From Promethearchaeota archaeon (GTDB lineage: Archaea; Asgardarchaeota; Lokiarchaeia; Sigyniarchaeales; SOKP01): 6,150 nt of DNA. The stretch covers positions 1 to 6,150 of the forward strand of contig JAUWNA010000133.1 of NCBI GenBank assembly GCA_030612905.1. The letters run 5' to 3'. The notes under the pieces are model-generated. The model saw only the letters and a program-made list of their open reading frames with translations, did not search any database and was not told the DNA's origin. This document shows positions 1 to 5,749 of this stretch, one piece after another; the first letter of the stretch is position 1, and each line of letters starts with the position of its first letter. The position numbers were made by a program, and so were the translations under genes.

Positions 1-713
1 ATACTGATAGCATAACGAGGGCATTCATTTTCTGAGTTAAACTGTCCATCGATTACTGCATTAGTTACTGTATTTTTATCAAGTTTTATTAACATGACTT
101 TACTTCCTTCAAAGGGAATTCCTGATTCATGGAATGCAACATGGCCGCGTCCACCAACTCCTATAACTTGTAAATCAATACCGCCTGACTTCTCTATTTT
201 TGTGGCATATCCATCCAAAATCGTTTTACGAATCCAATTTAAGTATTCAGAAGACGCATTATCTTTAATGACAATTGATTTTCCAGAATCAGTTCCTAAT
301 TCGGTCCAATCTTCAGGATGGGAAGCTAGTTCTTGCATAAGGTTTTTTTGATCGATTAAACAAGCATAAGGCAAAGTTGTTTCAATAAATTTATTATTAA
401 GAAGCCCAAAGAATTCTTTAATCATGAAGTAGCAATAACTTTGCGGATGGATAGTGCGTTGTTGAGCATTCTCTCCTGGAAGACCTATATATTCATCGAG
501 ATTAAAACTGCGAACCCTACTGCTGTCGAATTTTTTAGCGTTTGCCATTCGGGCAAGTTCTTTATAAAGACCTGTTGGTGAATTTCCTGTTGCAAGCCCT
601 AAAACATATTCATCCTTGTCTTGTAATCCTTGGATAATATATTCTTTTACGATTTCTGCCGCAACCTTACTTAACTTTTCAAAATTATCTGTTACAAATA
701 CTTTAATTGCCAT
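1..713 (-). CDS. nagB: Glucosamine-6-phosphate deaminase (NagB family), C-terminus cut by window edge
   Basis: This cytoplasmic enzyme converts glucosamine-6-phosphate to fructose-6-phosphate plus ammonia, the catabolic exit from amino-sugar metabolism. Reading the minus strand from the ATG at 713-711 gives 237 residues without a stop. Family motifs appear in order: LATGNSPTGLYKEL (about 40-53, sugar-phosphate loop), SFNLDEYIGLP (69-79, with D73 matching catalytic Asp72 of the E. coli enzyme), HPQSYCYFM (89-97), and GVGGRGHVAFHESG (185-198, with H191 and E196 matching E. coli His143 and Glu148). Two oddities stand out. R189 occupies the place of E. coli Asp141, and D73 to R189 spans 116 residues against 69 in E. 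coli, an insertion of about 47. The start is supported by a TATA-like element 24 bases upstream and by an AAAGGA seven bases before the ATG. It is divergent from glmS, whose product makes its substrate. The family call is secure; strict substrate specificity is inferred. Confidence 0.9.
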   Translation of the reverse strand, partial: MAIKVFVTDNFEKLSKVAAEIVKEYIIQGLQDKDEYVLGLATGNSPTGLYKELARMANAKKFDSSRVRSFNLDEYIGLPGENAQQRTIHPQSYCYFMIKEFFGLLNNKFIETTLPYACLIDQKNLMQELASHPEDWTELGTDSGKSIVIKDNASSEYLNWIRKTILDGYATKIEKSGGIDLQVIGVGGRGHVAFHESGIPFEGSKVMLIKLDKNTVTNAVIDGQFNSENECPRYAIS

Positions 714-731
714 AAATAAATCCTTTAAATG

Positions 732-742
732 TATTTTAAACT
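732..742 (-). promoter_or_regulatory. Probable TATA box of the nagB-like gene
   Basis: On the minus strand this reads AGTTTAAAATA, close to the archaeal TTTAWATA box. Its centre lies about 24 bases before the nagB ATG, so transcription would begin at or next to the start codon. An AAAGGA (minus strand, 721-726) seven bases before the ATG could be a ribosome binding site instead. The two readings are not fully compatible, because a leaderless message would not carry that site. The call rests on spacing in AT-rich DNA, so confidence is moderate. Confidence 0.45.
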
Positions 743-752
743 AAAAAAATTT

Positions 753-767
753 ACAGATTACATTTGT
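753..767. promoter_or_regulatory. Imperfect inverted repeat midway between nagB and glmS
   Basis: The sequence ACAGAT-TAC-ATTTGT has 6-base arms that match at five of six positions around a 3-base spacer. It sits near the middle of the 112-base divergent intergenic region, upstream of both TATA candidates. That is where an operator or activator site acting on both genes could lie. No regulator gene is seen nearby, and a repeat this short could occur by chance. Confidence 0.2.
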
Positions 768-792
768 TATATCTTCTTTCGGGCATAAAAAA

Positions 793-802
793 TTATTTAA
801 AT
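793..802 (+). promoter_or_regulatory. Probable TATA box of glmS; leaderless start
   Basis: TTATTTAAAT matches the archaeal TATA box, and a purine/A-rich stretch (785-792) precedes it where a BRE element would be. The centre of the box is about 27 bases before the glmS ATG at 826, so the transcript should start within a few bases of the ATG. The bases between box and ATG are pyrimidine-rich (TTCTTATTCTTTTCTATC) with no Shine-Dalgarno-like sequence, which supports a leaderless mRNA. Confidence 0.6.
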
Positions 803-825
803 TTCTTATTCTTTTCTATCTTTAA

Positions 826-2676
826 ATGTGTGGTATTTTTGGAATAATTACTAATCAAGAAATTCCTTTAGGAAAAGTTATCCTAGAAGGAATTAAACGT
901 TTAGAATATCGTGGGTATGATTCATGTGGTATTGTTTCACTTTATAATTCTAAATTATATGTTAAAAAAGAGGCTGGAAAAATCGAGGAAATTCAAAAAA
1001 AAGTAAATTTAGCAGATATTCCAAATAACTCTAAACTTGCTCTCGCACACACCCGGTGGGCTACACATGGCGCTCCAACGCAAGTCAACAGCCATCCACA
1101 TTTAGATTGTTTAAACAAAATTGCAGTTGTGCATAATGGGATAATAGAAAATTTTATAGAATTACGGAATGAACTCTCTTCTACAGGACACTTGTTTAAA
1201 TCAGATACTGATACTGAAGTTATTCCCCATTTAATTGAAGATTTTATGAAAAAAGGTGATAATTTTAAGGTTGCTATTATAAACGCATTAAAAAAATGCG
1301 AAGGAGCATACGCAATAGCAGTATGTCAGGTAAATAATCCTGATTTAATTATAGTTGCTCGAAAAGAATCTCCTTTAATAATTGGAATAGAAGAAGGAAA
1401 AACAACTTATTGTTCCTCAGATATTCCTGCTTTTTTACCTCTTACTCGTAAATGTTATATAATGGAAGATAACGAGCTTGCTGTTTTGAAAGCGGGAGAA
1501 GTAGAATTTTTTGATCTTAAAAACGATAATGAATTGATCAAAAAAAAAATACGAAATATTGAATGGAATATTGATGCTGCAGAAAAGGGAGGTTATCCGC
1601 ATTTTATGCTTAAAGAAATTTACGAAGAACCAAATGCATTAAAACTTACTATGAAAATTTCAGAGCAACTTTTAAGTAAGTTTGCAAACGCTTTATTATC
1701 AGCAGATAACATATACATCACTGCAGCAGGTACATCTTATCACGCAGCACTAGCAGGAAAATTCATAATTACTAGATTTCTTGGTAAACACATTCAAGAT
1801 ATAGAATGCTCTGAATTTGAGACTCAACTAGCAGGTAATTTACAAAATAATTCCGTGATTATCGCAATCTCACAATCAGGTGAAACGATCGATACGATTG
1901 AAGCAATTAGATGGGCAAAAAAAGCAAAATCTGTCAAAATCTTAACGATTACTAATGTTGTAGGTTCATCAATTACTAGGTATTCTGATCACGTGATCGT
2001 AACAAATGCAGGACCTGAGATTGGTGTTGCAGCAACAAAAACGTACAGCACGCAAGTTCTTGCTCTTGCTTTGATAGCAGTTTCAATCGCAAAAATTCGA
2101 AAAGTAATATCTGATGAAGAAATAACAAAATACTACGATGCTTTAACTGGAATTCCTAATATCATTGAAAAATTCCTTAAAAAAAATGTTGATTTAATCA
2201 AATATATCGTAAACAATTTAGAAAAAAATATGAATTATTTCTTTTTAGCAAGAGGTATTTCAATCGCAACTGCCAAAGAAGGAGGATTGAAATTGAAAGA
2301 AGTGGCTTGTCGTTTTATCGAAGGTTACTCAGCAGCTTCTGCTAAACATGGGCCAATTTCTTTAGTAAGAGAAGGATTTCCTATAATCTTTATTGCTCCA
2401 CCTGACGAGACATATAAGAGATTAGTTGGGAACGTAATGGAGTTCAAATCTAGAGGGGGAAGAATTATTTCCGTCGTTGTGGAAAGCGATGAAAAAATAA
2501 CAAAATTAAGTGACATAACAATTCGAATTCCTCAACCCGCTGATAAATATCATAACCTTTTCAGTCCAATTACTTTTATGCCCGCTTTACAGTTACTAGC
2601 TTATTATGCCGCTTTAGCTCACGATTTGGACCCTGATAAACCATTAAACCTCTCCAAAACAGTAACAGTTCATTAG
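826..2676 (+). CDS. glmS: Glutamine--fructose-6-phosphate aminotransferase (isomerizing), GlmS
   Basis: This cytoplasmic enzyme makes glucosamine-6-phosphate and glutamate from fructose-6-phosphate and glutamine, the first committed step to UDP-GlcNAc. At 616 residues it is full length (E. coli 609). The N-terminal class II glutaminase domain (about 1-240) begins MCGIFGI, so after Met removal Cys2 is the nucleophile, which fixes the start. Glutamine-site motifs HTRWATHG (75-82), HNGI (103-106) and SDTDTE (126-131) follow. The linker motif EKGGYPHFMLKEIYEEP (253-269) leads to two SIS domains. SIS1 (about 285-425) carries AAGTSYH (300-306) and SQSGET (349-354). SIS2 (about 460-600) carries EGGLKLKE (485-492) and KHGP (507-510). 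The tail NLSKTVTVH places the fructose-6-phosphate-binding lysine at K611. Every catalytic residue I can recall from E. coli GlmS is present. It is divergent from nagB and convergent with the GlmU-like gene. No glmS ribozyme precedes it. Confidence 0.98.
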   Translation: MCGIFGIITNQEIPLGKVILEGIKRLEYRGYDSCGIVSLYNSKLYVKKEAGKIEEIQKKVNLADIPNNSKLALAHTRWATHGAPTQVNSHPHLDCLNKIAVVHNGIIENFIELRNELSSTGHLFKSDTDTEVIPHLIEDFMKKGDNFKVAIINALKKCEGAYAIAVCQVNNPDLIIVARKESPLIIGIEEGKTTYCSSDIPAFLPLTRKCYIMEDNELAVLKAGEVEFFDLKNDNELIKKKIRNIEWNIDAAEKGGYPHFMLKEIYEEPNALKLTMKISEQLLSKFANALLSADNIYITAAGTSYHAALAGKFIITRFLGKHIQDIECSEFETQLAGNLQNNSVIIAISQSGETIDTIEAIRWAKKAKSVKILTITNVVGSSITRYSDHVIVTNAGPEIGVAATKTYSTQVLALALIAVSIAKIRKVISDEEITKYYDALTGIPNIIEKFLKKNVDLIKYIVNNLEKNMNYFFLARGISIATAKEGGLKLKEVACRFIEGYSAASAKHGPISLVREGFPIIFIAPPDETYKRLVGNVMEFKSRGGRIISVVVESDEKITKLSDITIRIPQPADKYHNLFSPITFMPALQLLAYYAALAHDLDPDKPLNLSKTVTVH

Positions 2677-2677
2677 A

Positions 2678-2685
2678 TTTTTTTT
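2678..2685 (+). terminator. T8 run after glmS, archaeal-type terminator
   Basis: Eight consecutive T residues begin two bases after the glmS TAG stop, with no hairpin before them. Archaeal RNA polymerase terminates at such non-template-strand T-runs without a stem-loop. The run lies in the 12-base gap before the stop codon of the convergent gene. It therefore serves only the plus strand; the opposite transcript reads A residues here. Confidence 0.6.
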
Positions 2686-2688
2686 AAT

Positions 2689-3984
2689 TTAATAAAAGGG
2701 GTTACTTTTCTTCTTTATGCTTTCAGAAGAGTCTTGATAAAACAAAGTATTTGGTGGTACATCTTCCGTTACTAAGGTTTGTGCCCCTATTACAGAATTT
2801 TCGCCAATTTTTTTACCACACATGATATTAGCGTTAATTCCAGTTTGCACATTAGGTCCAATAATCGCCCCTAATTTTCTCCTCCCTGAATCTATTCTTT
2901 CTCCTTTAATTTTAACCCAAACACTTTTATTATCAAATCGTAGGTTTGATGTTTTCGTACCTGCTCCAAGGTTTACATTTTCACAGATGATCGAATCTCC
3001 CACGTAGTTAAAATGCGGAACATTTGAATCAGAAAAAATAATCGAATTTTTTACTTCGCTTATACCAATATGGCAATTATTTCCTATTGATGTATGAGGT
3101 CTAATGTATGCATTAGGCCCAATTAAAGTGTCTTCTCCAATAAAACACGGACCTTGAATGTAACTTCCCGATTTCACATTTGTATTTTTTCCAATGTGAA
3201 CATTACCGAAGATATGAACATTTTCTTCTACATTACCTAATATTTTTCGTTCTATTCGATCTAAAAGAAAGATATTTGCTTCAAATAGTTGCCAGGGTAA
3301 GCCAATATCGCTCCAGAAATGATCTTTTATAACGTGACCTATGATTTTTCCATTTAATTGATTTATTAAAATCTCCATTGAATCCGTAAATTCGTATTCG
3401 TTTCTAACAGATTTTTCTGTTTTCTCAATTGCTTTAAATATCAAAGGATCAAAGATATAAATTCCGGCATTAGCCAAATTTCCTACATTTAGATCTGCAG
3501 AAGGTTTTTCAACAATTTTTTCTACAAAACCATCAGAATTTAGCGAAATTATTCCATAATCTTGAGGATTTTTTACTTCTATTAGCGAGATTAAACCTTC
3601 AATTTTATTTTCATTGAATTTCCGTATTGTTTCTTTAAATATTATTGGATCTACTAACAAATCGCCGTATATCATTAAGAAAGGCTCGTCTTTAATAAAA
3701 TCCTTGGCATAACCAAAAGCATGTGCTGTACCTAAATATTCTTCTTGGGTTTTATAATCGATTTTAATTTGAAATCTATCAATTCCATTACCAAAATAAT
3801 TTCTAATTATATCTTCTTTATAACCAACGACTAGTAATATTTCATCTATTCCTGCTTCCTTCAACCCTAAAATAGTATATTCGAGTAATGGTTTACCTGC
3901 GATTGGTATCATAGGTTTTGGACGAGATGATGTAATGGGCATTAATCTCATTCCCTTTCCAGCAGCTAGTATAACCGATTTCAT
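2689..3984 (-). CDS. Bifunctional sugar-1-phosphate nucleotidyltransferase / amino-sugar-1-phosphate acetyltransferase (archaeal GlmU-like)
   Basis: This enzyme probably converts glucosamine-1-phosphate plus acetyl-CoA to GlcNAc-1-phosphate and then, with UTP, to UDP-GlcNAc; it may also accept glucose-1-phosphate/dTTP, as archaeal homologues do. The 431 residues comprise an N-terminal Rossmann-like nucleotidyltransferase domain (about 1-235) and a left-handed beta-helix (about 250-410). The first domain has LAAGKGMRLMP (6-16), RPKPM (21-25), GTAHA (85-89), YGD (106-108), EKP (159-161), NAGIY (172-176) and SDIG (225-228, second metal Asp). The helix shows hexapeptide repeats such as IGEDTLIGPNAYIRP. 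The acetyltransferase residues known from Sulfolobus ST0452 align by spacing: H324, Y327, N347 and K353, but ST0452 Lys340 falls on W356. The order of domains matches bacterial GlmU, but the RPKP signature and tail are archaeal. The ATG at 3984 is directly followed by the invariant N-terminal strand. The exact sugar and nucleotide are inferred. Confidence 0.9.
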   Translation of the reverse strand: MKSVILAAGKGMRLMPITSSRPKPMIPIAGKPLLEYTILGLKEAGIDEILLVVGYKEDIIRNYFGNGIDRFQIKIDYKTQEEYLGTAHAFGYAKDFIKDEPFLMIYGDLLVDPIIFKETIRKFNENKIEGLISLIEVKNPQDYGIISLNSDGFVEKIVEKPSADLNVGNLANAGIYIFDPLIFKAIEKTEKSVRNEYEFTDSMEILINQLNGKIIGHVIKDHFWSDIGLPWQLFEANIFLLDRIERKILGNVEENVHIFGNVHIGKNTNVKSGSYIQGPCFIGEDTLIGPNAYIRPHTSIGNNCHIGISEVKNSIIFSDSNVPHFNYVGDSIICENVNLGAGTKTSNLRFDNKSVWVKIKGERIDSGRRKLGAIIGPNVQTGINANIMCGKKIGENSVIGAQTLVTEDVPPNTLFYQDSSESIKKKSNPFY

Positions 3985-4000
3985 AAATGATTAGAAATAT

Positions 4001-4013
4001 TTATTATATTAAA
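4001..4013 (-). promoter_or_regulatory. Probable TATA region of the GlmU-like gene
   Basis: On the minus strand this reads TTTAATATAATAA, ending about 17 bases and centred about 23 bases before the ATG at 3984. This again predicts a very short or absent leader, and no Shine-Dalgarno-like sequence precedes the ATG. The whole 111-base gap is AT-rich, so the exact box is uncertain. The gap also means the gene probably has its own promoter rather than depending only on read-through from the GH13 gene. Confidence 0.4.
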
Positions 4014-4015
4014 AT

Positions 4016-4027
4016 TTTCTTAAGAAA
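4016..4027. promoter_or_regulatory. 12-base perfect palindrome just upstream of the GlmU-like promoter
   Basis: TTTCTTAAGAAA is a perfect inverted repeat abutting the upstream side of the presumed TATA region, where a BRE or a regulator would bind. Two flanking base pairs (4013-4014 with 4029-4030) also match beyond one mismatch. In DNA this AT-rich a few such palindromes are expected over 6 kb, so only its position makes it notable. Confidence 0.25.
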
Positions 4028-4095
4028 TTTAACAAGAATCTTACTTAAACAACTATTATATCTAGCAAAAACAGTTTACATATATTGAAAGCCTT

Positions 4096-5586
4096 TCACG
4101 CTTTTTCTACACGAAATATATGGCTATTCCAACCCTCTAATTCGATATATAATCCATTTTCACGAAGATCTTCTCCTTTATAAATATACTCGTTCCTTGT
4201 AAACAGATCTGTAAACTTCCAGTCAAAAAGTCCAAAATCTATATCTTCTATTATTAAATGCGCTTTGGAAGTAATTAAACTATAATTGACAACAATTAAT
4301 AGTCGACCCTTATCTGTCCACCACTGATACGAAATAATATTATTGAAAGAGTTATCATTTGGATCGACAGGTTTAACTTTACATAAGGACCATTTTCCAT
4401 TATCAAACTCTGTTCCGGGAATAATATTCAATAAATTGTCATAGAATTCCATAAGAGCTATGTTATCTTCTTCTGTCGCCGCCCTTCCTAATTGAACAGG
4501 TAATTTTATTTCGTATCCTCGTGTTTGACCTTCAAAAATCAAGCGAGCGCCAGGTAGTGTTGAAGTAATAACAACTGCAGCTTTAGATGCTTCAGTTCCG
4601 AACACCGTTATAGCTCTTGGTTCATCGTGATTTTCAATAAAGCGTAGCAATTTACTCTGGTAATCCCAATCTGCTTTAAGATGTTCGTTAACCCCCTGAG
4701 CACTATCATTAGCTAAGCGTTCGTATAGTTTCTTATCATAACAATAATCAAATCCTTGCTGCATCAATTCGAATTCCATATCCCAATAAACTTCCGCTAT
4801 AAACTTAAAATCGGGGAATTTCTTTTTTACAGCAACAATAATTTCTTCCCAAAATTCTTTTTCAAGAGCCGAACCTGCTTTTTCCTCCCATGTGCGGCTA
4901 AAAACGCTATTAGTCATTAACATTGCCATATCACATCTAACTCCATCGCATTGTTGGGCGATCGAAAGTAGCGTGCTAATGGCTTTTGAACGAGCTTCAG
5001 GCGAAAACGCATTGATTTGCACGGTATCGGTCCAAGGAGGAAAATTCGGATCGCGACCATGAGCATAAACGATATCTCCTAAAGAGAAAAAGTCGTACGG
5101 CTTAGCTATTAAATCATCTAAAGCTCCTTTTATAAAAACATCTGATTTTTCAAGCGTCCATAGATGATCTACTGAAACATGGTTGGGAACATAATCTAAA
5201 AGCAGCAATATTCCGCGATCGGCCAATTCTTTACGGAAGGATTTTAAACCGTCTGAACCCCCAAGGTGAGAACTAACATGATAATAGTATACTGAATATG
5301 GCGAACCAATAACATCATCGGTATTAAAATAGTGTAACGCCTTACGGTACTCTTCTTGTAAACCTTCATGGTTAATCGCAATTTCTCTTCCTATAGGACT
5401 TCTTTCCCATACTCCCATTAACCAAATAACATCATAAGTGGTTAACTCTTGGTCAATCAATTCAACGGGTACTGTATCTAACTTAATTGAATGGCCATAA
5501 ATCTCAGATAAATTGCTTAACCATGGCCAAGTGTTAATTTCGTAAATTTTAGGGTGTTTAGGCCATGCAATCTTTTTTATTGACAT
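4096..5586 (-). CDS. GH13 (alpha-amylase superfamily) glycoside hydrolase or transglycosylase, cytoplasmic
   Basis: This enzyme acts on alpha-glucosidic bonds; the substrate and the choice between hydrolysis and transfer are not determined. The 496 residues form a (beta/alpha)8 barrel (about 10-360) and a C-terminal beta-sandwich (about 395-496). All four GH13 regions are intact: DYVPNH (131-136), GVRCDMAM (215-222, nucleophile D219), FIAEVYWD (262-269, acid/base E265) and FIENHDEPR (316-324, third acid D321). The early PKIYEINTWPWL (12-23) and VIWLMGVWERSP (53-64) resemble a poorly characterised GH13 group that I recall from several bacterial phyla. The N-terminus has no signal peptide or membrane segment, so it should act inside the cell, perhaps on glycogen-like or maltose/trehalose-type compounds. 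The ATG at 5586 follows a TATA-like element with a leader of under 10 bases. It is upstream of the GlmU-like gene on the same strand with a 111-base gap, so a shared operon is unlikely. It could have been acquired from bacteria. Confidence 0.85.
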   Translation of the reverse strand: MSIKKIAWPKHPKIYEINTWPWLSNLSEIYGHSIKLDTVPVELIDQELTTYDVIWLMGVWERSPIGREIAINHEGLQEEYRKALHYFNTDDVIGSPYSVYYYHVSSHLGGSDGLKSFRKELADRGILLLLDYVPNHVSVDHLWTLEKSDVFIKGALDDLIAKPYDFFSLGDIVYAHGRDPNFPPWTDTVQINAFSPEARSKAISTLLSIAQQCDGVRCDMAMLMTNSVFSRTWEEKAGSALEKEFWEEIIVAVKKKFPDFKFIAEVYWDMEFELMQQGFDYCYDKKLYERLANDSAQGVNEHLKADWDYQSKLLRFIENHDEPRAITVFGTEASKAAVVITSTLPGARLIFEGQTRGYEIKLPVQLGRAATEEDNIALMEFYDNLLNIIPGTEFDNGKWSLCKVKPVDPNDNSFNNIISYQWWTDKGRLLIVVNYSLITSKAHLIIEDIDFGLFDWKFTDLFTRNEYIYKGEDLRENGLYIELEGWNSHIFRVEKA

Positions 5587-5612
5587 GATTAATTTAGGTT
5601 TCTAAAATAGGA

Positions 5613-5625
5613 TTTATTTTTTATA
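5613..5625 (-). promoter_or_regulatory. Probable TATA box of the GH13 gene
   Basis: The minus strand reads TATAAAAAATAAA. The box begins about 39 bases before the ATG at 5586, putting the expected transcription start some 5-10 bases before the start codon. No Shine-Dalgarno-like sequence lies between, consistent with a leaderless or near-leaderless message like that of glmS. Confidence 0.4.
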
Positions 5626-5634
5626 TTAGGAGAA

Positions 5635-5664
5635 GTTAACGAGTAATTTATTGTTAAGTAATTT
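5635..5664. repeat. Short imperfect direct repeat in the divergent intergenic region
   Basis: GTTAACGAGTAATTT (5635-5649) is followed by GTTAAGTAATTT (5653-5664), the same sequence less three bases. The pair lies between the GH13 TATA candidate and that of the coiled-coil gene. It could be a tandem regulator site or just AT-rich drift; nothing else in the sequence decides this. Confidence 0.25.
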
Positions 5665-5686
5665 TTTGTCAACTTTTTAAAAATAA

Positions 5687-5722
5687 ATATTTAAATTATT
5701 AGATAATCATCACTATAATAAA
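5687..5722 (+). promoter_or_regulatory. Promoter region of the coiled-coil gene (two TATA candidates)
   Basis: Two boxes compete. ATATTTAAAT at 5687-5696 is the better match to the archaeal TATA sequence and would give a leader of about 30 bases containing GAAGTAAG, a weak Shine-Dalgarno-like stretch. CTATAATAAA at 5713-5722 would give a leader of under 10 bases, like the other genes here. The sequence alone does not choose between them. Confidence 0.35.
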
Positions 5723-5749
5723 GAAAAATAAAAGAAGTAAGTCTTGAAA

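Noticed and set aside
94..351. 85-codon plus-strand open frame
   Set aside because: It lies wholly inside the nagB-like gene on the opposite strand, which carries clear family motifs; the plus-strand translation has no recognisable motif or promoter.
714..825. Possible glmS ribozyme/riboswitch before glmS
   Set aside because: The 112-base gap is mostly simple AT-rich sequence with no conserved ribozyme core visible, and the transcript appears to start at the ATG.
2325..2516. 63-codon minus-strand open frame
   Set aside because: It is antisense to the SIS2 domain of glmS, where the plus-strand protein is highly conserved.
2822..3007. 61-codon plus-strand open frame
   Set aside because: It is antisense to the beta-helix domain of the GlmU-like gene; its hydrophobic look comes from the repeat composition of the real gene.
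2689..3984. Plain glucose-1-phosphate thymidylyltransferase without acetyltransferase activity
   Set aside because: The C-terminal beta-helix keeps the His/Tyr/Asn/Lys residues of the ST0452 acetyltransferase site at matching spacing, and glmS lies next door, so the bifunctional amino-sugar role is preferred.
3985..4095. Possible small RNA or small gene between the GlmU-like and GH13 genes
   Set aside because: Only AT-rich promoter-like sequence and one short palindrome are seen; there is no meaningful open frame or stable GC-rich stem.
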